From positions 1,736,001-1,800,000 of the forward strand of contig NW_025408668.1 in NCBI RefSeq assembly GCF_020360975.1: a DNA stretch of 64,000 bases, in the 5' to 3' direction. The notes beneath the pieces were generated by a model, which saw only the letters and a program-made list of their open reading frames with translations, searched no databases and had not been told where the DNA came from. The DNA is from Hirsutella rhossiliensis. Lineage: Eukaryota > Ascomycota > Sordariomycetes > Hypocreales > Ophiocordycipitaceae. Position numbers and translations under genes: made by a program. Shown piece by piece: positions 27,691 to 37,100 of the stretch. Within the stretch, counting starts at the first letter, position 1, and every line of letters starts with the position of its first letter.

Positions 27691-28220
27691 GCTAAGAGGT
27701 ATATAAATATAAAGCTAGCTTTTAATATACTAAGCTTAATTAAAGTATATAATATAAAGAGATACTACTTAAATTTATATACTTTAATAAAGTAAGCTAA
27801 TAAACCTAAAGTAGTAATATAATACTTACTTAAGCCCTAAGTAACTTTATAGAAAAAGTAGCTTATAATAAACTTATAAGCTTTATCCTAAGTATATAGT
27901 TTAGTAAGATATAAGTAGTAGTTAAATAGCTATTTAAGGTAAAGAGTTATACTTATAGCGCGTTATTAGTAGTACTTTATATAAATAAAAGCTTTAAAAT
28001 AATAATCTAAGATATAATTAAAGATCTATTTATTAAGATAAGAGAGAGGCTTATATAGGTATAGTAACTATAAATAGCTAGCTAAAAGAGGGCATTAAGA
28101 TATTCCTATACCTAAGTTAGGCCTATATTATATCTTTAGGCTAGGGGAGTTATATTAGTTAGGCAGGCTCCCTAATATATAACTATTAGGTCTATAGGGC
28201 ACTGTTCTAGTCTCTTAAGC
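27691..28220. other. RIP-degraded stretch at the island edge
   Basis: One plus-strand frame reads moderately well apart from TAA/TAG, but no family is recognisable. CpA and TpG reappear from about 28165 onwards, marking the edge of RIP. Confidence 0.4.
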
Positions 28221-28341
28221 CTACTCTCCTTAATAGTATTTTACTTTTGCTTGCATGGCGCGATGGTCTTTACGATAGAATCCTAAAGCTTCCTCCACCC
28301 GAATTATCAGCGGTATTAATATTCCGAGATAGCTAGACTTG

Positions 28342-29919
28342 TTATAAAGATTCCTGCGCAAATTGGAGCCATTCTTTGTCTTGTCCCAGGCGCTTAATAA
28401 CATCCTTCTCAAGGGCTATCAGCAGCTCTAGATCATCTCCCTTTTTTTGAGGCAACACATTGACCCAGCCATCCTTGACTGGCGCGTACGCAAAGCGTAT
28501 AGCCTTCACCTTCCCCAGCCGACATCCCCAGTCAAGTTCGAGAACATCTCCAATCGTCGCGGTGTTGCTGACCTCCAGATCTGGGCCTTGAAAGTTATCC
28601 ATGTCGGGCTCTATTTTGCTGATCATTGCACTAGACTCAATTGCTCCAATCAGCTCCCAAATCCGCTCCGACGTCCACCACTCGATTGCATGGGTGATTT
28701 GTCTTGCCAACATGTACAGCGTTCCAGGCTCTGCCGACACCACATCAGAGACTGCTGCAGAAGTCTTGGCGTGCACGAGTGCGTTGCCTGCATATTCCAG
28801 CGGAAGCGGGGGGTCCATTCGCCTCCTGACATTGACAGTGCTGATGAAGGAATTTGTCGTGATGCCCAAAGAGGATAACTGTCGCGCTCGGGATATATGA
28901 CGCCACAGCGCCGCGCATAATATTGCGTGGTTTGTCAAGACGGTCGAGCCTTCTGTTTCATGTAGCGGCGATGCAGCCTCTCTCAATGCGAGCAGCGACT
29001 TGCCCGAGACAACCCAATGTGAAAGTTGGAGTTTCTGTAGCAGCTGGAGTTGCTCGTCCCGAGCGACAATAGCCTCAAGTAGCGAGTTCTCTCGAGCGAA
29101 TCGGTAATTTTCGCTCACTCGATAGTTCGGAATATCGCAGAGCTGTTTACGTCCGCCACCTCTAAAGATGTTTGATCGGTCAAGTGCTTCCTCCGGAAAT
29201 ACATCCTCTGACGAAACGAAACGGCCTTCCGACAAGGCCGCAAGATGCTTTGCAAAGGTCTTGATAAAAGGTTTCATTCCAGTACCGTCAGTCACAGAGT
29301 GGTGATTGTTCAACGCCAGCAGCAGTCCGCCGGTGATGAATGTCGCTAGCACGGTGAGGACAGGAGTTCGTTGCGAGCGGTGAAGCCGTGGCTCTGGTAC
29401 CACCGATGATAGGAACGGAAATGCCGAACATGGAAATCTTCGGCGCTCGAGTGCGTGATAATCGATTTCTGGCAGTTCCTGGGAGTGGAACCATACTCCG
29501 GCGCCGTCCGAGATTTCCAGTTGAATTGATCCCTGCTCCTCGCAGTCTGGCACAACGTCTGCCGCCAAAAACGACAATTCCCCAATCGTGTTCGCAAGAC
29601 TGGTTTTCAAGTCTCGCAATAGCGGCTGCCGAAGAGCAGGCAAGGGCATTTGGAAGATCAGCACCGCGGGGATTATGACCCGATTCTCGACTTGGTCCAG
29701 AGCAGGCAGCTTCACCCATTCGGGGGTTAATGGGACGCTCGGGGTAACAAAGGTACTTTGGCAGTTCTTAGACAAAAGAGTCGGTGAGAGCAAGTCCGTG
29801 GGATACATGCAGTCGTCCTTGCGGTCATAAAGTGGCATGCCGTCCCCATTGGCAGCCGCATGCTGAGAAGGTTGGACAAGCATTGTAGTCGGTTGAGGGT
29901 CGTGCGTTTGGGCGGCCAT
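28342..29919 (-). CDS. BAHD/trichothecene-type O-acyltransferase
   Basis: Intronless gene of 525 aa, complete from ATG to TAA. It belongs to the BAHD-like transferase family (Pfam PF02458), whose members move acyl groups from CoA, or in some fungal clusters polyketide chains, onto an alcohol or amine. The catalytic H-x-x-x-D motif is present as H-H-S-V-T-D-G (residues 206-212; His207 base, Asp211). The family's conserved N-V-R-x-R-x-x-P-P-L-P stretch is at 363-373, and the structural D-F-G-W-G motif survives as L-D-W-G (462-465). No signal peptide or membrane segment is seen, so it is probably cytosolic. Base composition and CpA content are normal, with no RIP damage. It is divergent from the PKS at 31179, 1259 bp ATG to ATG, and may off-load or decorate that product. 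The first Met is used; Met13 is an alternative start. Confidence 0.92.
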   Translation of the reverse strand: MAAQTHDPQPTTMLVQPSQHAAANGDGMPLYDRKDDCMYPTDLLSPTLLSKNCQSTFVTPSVPLTPEWVKLPALDQVENRVIIPAVLIFQMPLPALRQPLLRDLKTSLANTIGELSFLAADVVPDCEEQGSIQLEISDGAGVWFHSQELPEIDYHALERRRFPCSAFPFLSSVVPEPRLHRSQRTPVLTVLATFITGGLLLALNNHHSVTDGTGMKPFIKTFAKHLAALSEGRFVSSEDVFPEEALDRSNIFRGGGRKQLCDIPNYRVSENYRFARENSLLEAIVARDEQLQLLQKLQLSHWVVSGKSLLALREAASPLHETEGSTVLTNHAILCAALWRHISRARQLSSLGITTNSFISTVNVRRRMDPPLPLEYAGNALVHAKTSAAVSDVVSAEPGTLYMLARQITHAIEWWTSERIWELIGAIESSAMISKIEPDMDNFQGPDLEVSNTATIGDVLELDWGCRLGKVKAIRFAYAPVKDGWVNVLPQKKGDDLELLIALEKDVIKRLGQDKEWLQFAQESL

Positions 29920-30169
29920 GTAGGGAAGTGTAAAGACACTCGACTACCTTTCGTTGCTAGACTTAGATCTTGGGAGGCCAGTGGAGGATAGGTTCAGGTA
30001 ATCGGAAGAGGTTACCGCAGACAAACTAAAGATTAATTCAGCCAAACCTGGACAGAAAGCCTATATATAACTGTGATCTTATTCTTTTGCCCGGCGTGAT
30101 ATGCGACTTCACTGCCGGCACGAAGTTTCAAGGCAAGAGCTTACGCGATACATTAGGGAAAACACGTTG

Positions 30170-30182
30170 ATACGTGGTCGAT
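30170..30182 (+). promoter_or_regulatory. 13-mer ATACGTGGTCGAT, acyltransferase-side copy
   Basis: Identical to 30990-31002. This copy lies about 250 bp upstream of the acyltransferase ATG. It includes an ACGTGG core of the kind bound by basic-leucine-zipper or bHLH factors; a regulatory role is inferred. Confidence 0.4.
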
Positions 30183-30212
30183 AAGTAAGGGAGGGTAAAT
30201 GATGATTTACAT

Positions 30213-30249
30213 TTGGCCGAGACAGGAATCTGACCTGTTGGCCGAGACA
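30213..30249 (+). repeat. 12-mer TTGGCCGAGACA direct repeat
   Basis: Two identical 12-mers (30213-30224 and 30238-30249), offset by 25 bp, about 300 bp upstream of the acyltransferase ATG. Spacing near two helical turns suggests a paired factor-binding site, but this is inference. Confidence 0.45.
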
Positions 30250-30539
30250 TGACACATTAATCAACGGAACCACACCCTCCTTTGCCCTAATTTCTCTCCT
30301 TGCGCTAGACCAGGATATGCATCACTAATTTCACCGATTTGAGCCACCTGTTTCTTCCAGCCATGGAGACGCGGCCGGCCGTGGAGACCGCCTATTTCTT
30401 CCACCGCGCTCTTGAGCCAATGCTTGAGACATAGACTGGGCCACTTGCATCAGGCACTGGTCTCAACACCATGTTCGGAGGTGACCTCCTGCACTTTGGG
30501 CCGCTGGTACGGAGGCATGCTTCAATGTCTGGCTTGATA

Positions 30540-30780
30540 ACTTTAGCGCCCTTTTTATAGTCAGTCTCTTTATCTAGGGCTCAATAGCGTTAAGATTAAG
30601 TGAATTCTCGCATTAAAGGAGACGCCGGACTTGATAGGTATCATAACGTTATAATTCACGCCCGGGTCGCGATATCAAGGTTTTTATTTCGTATAGTTAT
30701 TATATAAAAGGAGAGGAATACCGAGGTAAGATATAGTAGAAACTTATATACGGAGTACGGGGTTACTATCCCAGCTTTGC
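30540..30780. repeat. Partly RIP-degraded patch inside the promoter region
   Basis: Within otherwise normal DNA, this stretch becomes AT-rich. From about 30680 to 30770 it is nearly free of CpA/TpG, like the transposon blocks outside. It probably marks a short transposon or LTR relic; no terminus is clear. Confidence 0.45.
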
Positions 30781-30989
30781 CCTTTTCTTTTTCCTAATAG
30801 GGGTCGGCTTTAGCGTGGGCAAAGATTTTTGAAGACTGCTTCCGATTAACTAGCACTCGTCTAATTTGGGTGAAGGCATCCGAAAGATGAAAACTCAAGT
30901 CGCCAAAAGTCACCAGCTGAACGCAAATAGAGTTCAGCGTCTCGCCTTCTTCCGTCCGCTATTTAAGTTGCACCTCCGCCAGCCTTCGT

Positions 30990-31002
30990 ATACGTGGTCG
31001 AT
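30990..31002 (+). promoter_or_regulatory. 13-mer ATACGTGGTCGAT, PKS-side copy
   Basis: Second copy of the 13-mer, about 180 bp upstream of the PKS ATG and close to the putative TATTTAAG box. Confidence 0.4.
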
Positions 31003-31178
31003 CATAACCTGATCAACTCTCCAATTGAGGTTTGTGAAGTACCATTCCCATCTTTTTCGTCCGCCACATTAGCAAATCGGGTCTCCTTGCCCGCGTCACC
31101 GGTCATCGCTCGTGCACGAACCGCCTGTCATCGGTCGGACTTGACAATAGGCAGGCATTCCCTTTCCTGCCGTCCATC

Positions 31179-34100
31179 ATGGCCGCCTCAGATGGAACCG
31201 GCCAAATGCCTATAGCCGTTGTGGGAATGTCATGCCGTCTCTCAGGCATTGCCACCAGCCCGGAAGGCTTGTGGCAGATGCTATCAAGGGGCCTGACAGG
31301 CTGGTCACGTAATGGGGGCAACCGCTTTCACATGGACGCTTTCTGGCACCCGCAGGCTGAATCCAATGGCTCGGTGAGCAACCAACCCGTCGGCTATGGT
31401 TCTTCGTCCTCCCAATGTACTGACAAGGGTAATGCTTAGTTCAACACTCGTGGGTTCCATTTGATCAAAGAAGATCCCGCATTATTCGACACACTGTTCT
31501 TTGGGGTCAGCCATGTGGAGGCATCCGCGATCGATCCACAGCAAAGAATGCTGCTTGAAGTTGCGTACGAGGCGTTTGAAAACGCGGGAATGGCTTTGAA
31601 GAGGCTTGACGGCTCAGACACAGGTGTATACTGCGGAATCTCAAATTCCGACTACGACAAGATCTTGGGCATGGATCCCGAGTTATCCCCAATGTGAGAT
31701 GCCAGTCGGTTGGATGGTTCCTTGAAGTCGCTAACGATATGTAAGCTACCGGTTCACCGGCACCGGAAATGCACTCGTTTCCAATCGTATTTCGTACATC
31801 TTTAATTTGCATGGGCCTAGCATCACTCTCGACACCGCTTGCTCCAGTGGACTCGTCGGGATCAATGAAGCTTGCAAAGCCATCCAGGCTGGAGAGGTGA
31901 CGCAGGCATTAGTTGGTGGCACCAACTTGATCCTTGATCCAGACAAGGTCACAGTCATGTCTTCTATGCAGCAAGTACTCTCGAACAAATTGAAGAAACA
32001 CAGCTGACCATTTAACCTCGCGACAGATTCCTTTCCCCCCACGGTCGCTGCTATGCTTTCGACTCTCGTGCCAATGGTTTCGGGAGAGGTGAAGGCGTGG
32101 CTGCCGTTGTGCTGAAGAGATTAGACATGGCTCTGGCTGACGGTGATCCGATACGAGCCGTCATCCGTGGCAGCAACGTGTGCTCGGACGGTCGCACACC
32201 TGGCGTGACGATGCCATCATGTGATATTCAGACGAGGATGGTTCAGAGGGCTTACGAGCTGGCAGGCCTCAGCCCCAATGACACAATTTACGTGGAAGCG
32301 CATGGTATGTTTCCGGTCACGGCGACTCGATGCAGAGGGCGCTCACACCTGGAACAGGAACCGGGACCATCGTGGGAGACAGGATAGAAGCCACCGCTTT
32401 ACACGACTCCCTCTGCAAGGGAAGGCAGAGGGCCAAAAGATTGTTTATTGGGAGCGTCAAGGCGAACGTGGGGCACACCGAGAGCGCGGCCGGATTGGTC
32501 GGCCTAATCAAAATCGTCTTGATGCTCGAGAAGAAGATGATACCCCCAAATGCCATGCTTGCAAAACCGAGCAACAACATTCCGCTCGAAGACTGGGGCA
32601 TGGAGGTGCGTTTTCTAGATTATTGTGGAAGCTGAGACTGACGCGTGTCGTGTAGGTGCCCCGAAGGATGCTCAGGTGGCCTGAAGATGCTCTTCGCCGC
32701 GCGTCGGTAAACAGCTTTGGATATGGAGGCACAAACGCTCACGTCATCCTGGAGGCGGCAGATGATTATCTCGACATTGCGAAACCTGCACACCCACCGG
32801 ATCCTCGAGCGAGCATGGGTGAGCACTTGACCCTCGGACCTTCATCAACGGCTAACGTTGCGAAACAACGTCTTTTTCCGTTCTCGCACCATCATGATGG
32901 GGGGGTCGGGGCACTGGCGGCCAACATCAAACGTTTCATTGCCGACACCCTGGATGATACCAACGACGCTCTGGACAGCCTTGCTTACACGCTCTCAACT
33001 AGGCGATCTTCCCTCAAGGTCCGTTTTTGTGTGGCCGCTTCCACTTGTGATGAGCTTGTGGACGGGCTTACGAACATTACCACGGGCTCGGAGCGGGCGA
33101 CGAATCACGCCGAAGACCTGAAACTATGCTTCATCTTCACAGGTATGTCAGTCCCGAAGACAGGCAACATAATGTGCATGATGGGCTTATCAGAATTCAG
33201 GTCAGGGTGCCCAATGGGCAGGCATGGGCCGCGAATTGTTGGGCACGTACCCCGTCTTCGCCGACTCATTGAAGCGATCTGAGGATTATCTTGTCAACCT
33301 CGGGAGCGGTTGGCGTCTTATCACCGAGCTGGAAAGGTCCGGTGATACTTCTCGTATCCACGAAGCCATCTTGTCCCAGCCTTGCTGCACAGCTATCCAG
33401 ATTGCACTCATCGACCTGCTCAAGTCTTGGGGCATTCGGCCGACCGTGGCGTGCGGGCACTCGAGCGGAGAAATTGCCGCGGCAAACGCAGCGGGTATTC
33501 TCTCAGCCGAAGATTGCTTGAAAGTCGCATATTTTCGCGGACGCTCCATGAAGTTGTTCAAAGAGCAGAATCCAAATCTTCGCGGGTGCATGCTCGCCGT
33601 CGGACTTTCGGCACGCGAAGCCCGAGAATACATCGACGAGGATTCCACCTCCGGCAGAGTCGTGATAGCTTGTGTCAACAGTCCGCACAGCGTCACTCTG
33701 TCAGGAGACGCGCTGGCGTTGGACAACCTTCAGGAAAGACTAGCTGCTGGAGAAGTCTTCCATCGCAAGCTGGCTGTTGACGTGGCTTATCACTCTCACC
33801 ACATGGAAATGGTTCTTGAAGAATACCTTGGCGCCATACAAGACATAAAACCCTCTCCATGCGAGCAGCATATCCAGATGGTCTCCTCCGTCACAGGGGA
33901 GACTGTTCGAGGCGAAGAGCTGGATGCGGCCTACTGGGGTACGAATCTGACGTCTCCCGTCCTCTTCAGCGATGCTTTTGCAGAAGTCCTTCGCACACTG
34001 CGAACGGATCAAAAGCAAAGCAGTCCACTCGCCGTCGTCGAGATTGGTCCTCACGCTGCGCTTTCAGGTCCGGTGAAGCAGATTTTCAAAACATCCAAAC

Positions 34101-37100
34101 TCTCGGGATCAACCACCTATCACTCTATGCTTTCTCGAAATCAAGACGCCACTAGGACCGCGATACTTCTAGCACGCGACCTCTTTGTCAAGGGAGCTTC
34201 CATAGATTTCAGTCAGGTAAACGATCCGCACGGCAATGCGAAGAGGGACGTCTTGACAAATTTGCCACCGTACAATTGGCACCACATCACAGCTCACTGG
34301 TGCGAGTCCCGCCGCAGCGCTCAATATCGACATCGGAAATTCCCTAAGCATGATCTCTTCGGGGTAGCCAGCATGGACAGTATCCCGACTGAACCCACCT
34401 GGCGTAACTATCTCCGTCTTGCAGAACTGCCTTGGCTCAGGGGACACTGCATTGGAGGTCAAGTCGTGTTCCCAGGTGCTGGTTTTGTTGCCATGGTCTT
34501 GGAAGCTTTGAAGCAACAGATCCTCAGTGAAGGTAATGCCTGGAAAAACATGCGTATCAAATTTCGGCAAGTCTTTTTCAGTCGAGCCCTGGTTGTTCCC
34601 GATAACGCTGTCGGCGTGGAGACGTTGATGACTATCCGACCTTACACGTACACAGCACGAGAATCATCGACTTCGTGGAAAGAGTTCCGAATTTTCTCGC
34701 TGTCCGCCACTGGAGAATCAACAGAGCATAGCAGGGGTCTAGTAACTGCTATCAGTCATTCGGCTAATGGGCAGCACCTGGAGCTGACGGATTCTGAATC
34801 TCTCGAGTTCGTCGAGGAAGCTGTGAAGAACAGCCGCGTTCGGCTCACTGCAAAAGAGCTATACAAGGAGCTTAGTGGCATCGGGATGGAGTACACCGGT
34901 CCGTTCGAAGGCCAAGAAGACATGCGAGCATCCGAATCTTCATCGATCCGTCCAATCAAGATCCCAGACGTTCAGGCCATTATGCCTTCGAATCACCAGC
35001 AACCCCATTGTGTCCATCCGGCAACATTGGACCTCTGCTTCCAAGCGTCCTTCGCCTCCATGAAAGTCAGAGACAAACTTCGGGGTACCTTCGTCCTCAC
35101 TGGAATTGATAACCTTGAAATCTCGAATGAGGTTCCGTCCCAACCCGGGGAGGGAATGTCAGTCGCGACGTGTCTCAGGAATCGTGGCGTCTCCAATTAC
35201 GCAACAGATCAAATCGTCTCAAGCCCCGAGGGCGCGACAGCGGAGGTTTTCATGAAGATGCAGGGGGTCAACTTCGCTAGGACAAGTCGATTGTCTCAGC
35301 AGAATCCGGTCGGAGAATTGCGGTGCCATCGTTTGGAATGGTCCATTGATTTGACTTGCGCCGAGCCTCGGAGAATTATCGAGCGTTGCGTTCCCGACTC
35401 TCCGAACGCGTTGGAAGCAGGAAAACTGGCCCTATACGACCAATTTGCCAGGGCTGTCATTCAACGGGCACTGGAAGAAGCCTCTCCTGACGAAGCAAAT
35501 ATCACGGGCCCGGCTTCTCATCTGCATCAATGGATGAAGTTGATGAGCGCTGGTAGCCACGAGCCACTTCAGGTCGACGATGCGCTTCAAGACAAGATCA
35601 AGTCTTTGGGAATCTATGGCGAGGTTTTGGTTGACATAGCCCCTCAGCTGCCAGGTGTCCTCCGCGGACAAGTTGATCCTTTGGCACTTTTTCTTGAGAA
35701 GGATCGTCTGAGCCGACTTTACAAGAACGAAAACACCGACAGATGTCACGAGCGGTTGGCCAAGTATGTCAAACTTCTGCAATTTAAGAACCCGAATTTC
35801 CGGATCCTTGAGATCGGGGCTGGAACGGCAGCCACTTCGATGGCTGTTCTGGAAACTCTTCATGACGACAAGGTTGCTTCAGGAAAGGCCAGGTTGGAGT
35901 CTTACACTTTCACTGACATATCGACGGGGTTCTTCAACAGTGCAGCACAGAAACTGAATAGGTTTCAAGAGTCTTTAGAGTTTAGGAGGCTTGACATCGA
36001 AGTATCGCCAGAACAGCAGGGGTTTGAACCTGGTTCGTATGACTTGGTCATTGCCTCGAATGTTTTGCATGCGACTCATGAGCTCGACAACACGCTGAAA
36101 AACGTGAAGAGCTTACTCAAGCCCGATGGTCAGCTTGCTCTTATGGAGATTACCGTGCCAAAAGCCCACCTCGGAATCATATTTGGCATGCTCCCTGGAT
36201 GGTGGCATGGTGTCAATGATGGTCGGGTAAACTCACCCCTTCTCGATCCATCTGGCTGGCGTCATAGGCTCAGCCGCTGCGGCTTCTCCGGAATCGATCT
36301 CGAGCTGCCCGACTATGACTCTGCCGAGGACCACTATCTAAGTGTCATGATTTCTACAGCAACCGGCCACCTAGAGCCGTTTTCTCCGGCTGCACTGACC
36401 ATGACGAGAAGCAAGTCGAGTGCTTCGGAACCTTTTGATTCAGAGTCCGCTTCTGTCGAACTTGAGTCACTCCCAACAACCCCGGAGGACCCGGGAAGAG
36501 GCCCTCTGCGGACTGTATCGGTGATTAGTGGCAGCGAGGGGCACAGCGTTGCAGACCACGTCGTCGACCTATTGACCTCGGCCCAATTCGGCATAAACGC
36601 CAAGAGGACCCGGCTCGCTGACGCGGAAGTTCTTGATGGACAGCTTGTCGTGGTACTGCTAGAGGCAGTAAACCCATTCCTGGCGACATGCTCCAAGAGT
36701 GAGTGGGACAAGGTTCAGCATATACTGTCCAATGCTGGTGGCGCCTTATGGGTCAGCTGTGGGGGTGCTGTCGAGGCCAGGAATCCTCTGCACTCGCTCA
36801 TCACTGGCCTGACGCGCTGCCTGCGAACGGAAAACCAGGCCAGCAGCGTCGTTACGCTGGATCTCGAGCCAAATCATGCATCAGGGAACGATGCTGCTGA
36901 GCAAGTTGTCCGAGTGTTCGACCATACGTTCGGTCTATACGCACCGCGAACGTCTGCACTGCTGGAATTCGAATACGCAGTCCGAGATGGCGAGATCTTG
37001 ATTCCTCGCTTGATGGGCGACAGTCAAACGGATGAGTACGTCATGGACAGCGTGTCGACCTACCATCCTCGGAACGAAAGGGCGATCAAAGCAGGCCGTG

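Larger units (their letters stand above)
1..28220. other. AT-rich RIP-mutated transposon block (left)
   Basis: The whole stretch is transposon-derived and almost devoid of CpA and TpG. From 9961 to 10500 I count only three such dinucleotides in 540 bp, where dozens would be expected at this base composition. TpA is correspondingly abundant. This is the known product of repeat-induced point mutation, which turns CpA into TpA on either strand of duplicated DNA in ascomycetes. Because TpG is gone, ATG, CTG, GTG and TTG are gone too, so almost no ORF can be called. Former reading frames are recognisable only as runs broken by TAA and TAG. The block ends rather sharply near 28200-28240. Confidence 0.93.
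29920..31178. promoter_or_regulatory. Divergent promoter region of acyltransferase and PKS
   Basis: 1259 bp between the two start codons with no supported gene. It contains a TATA-like CTATATATAA (about 30060) about 140 bp upstream of the acyltransferase ATG, and a TATTTAAG (about 30960) about 215 bp upstream of the PKS ATG. It also holds two pairs of short direct repeats listed separately, and a partly RIP-degraded patch (about 30540-30780). The PKS start context (ATC before ATG, then G) is a good fungal initiation context. Confidence 0.7.

Noticed and set aside
1..28220. AT-rich block as a centromere or telomere
   Set aside because: No telomeric TTAGGG array or centromere-specific signal. 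The content is ordinary nested retrotransposons with RIP, which also occurs in dispersed and subtelomeric regions.
28447..28900. Plus-strand ORFs of 99-143 codons opposite the acyltransferase
   Set aside because: Antisense shadows of a gene with clear family motifs; no independent coding support.
30994..31215. 73-codon ORF overlapping the PKS start
   Set aside because: Overlaps the PKS first exon in another frame; no family similarity is apparent.
31974..32026. Canonical GT donor at 31975 for PKS intron 3
   Set aside because: It leaves the exon in the wrong phase for the next exon; the GC donor at 31971 fits exactly.
31179..33282. Several separate short genes at the PKS 5' end
   Set aside because: The pieces are consecutive KS and MAT exons joined by six introns of about 50 bp with proper splice and branch sites. 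The joined frame restores all conserved motifs.
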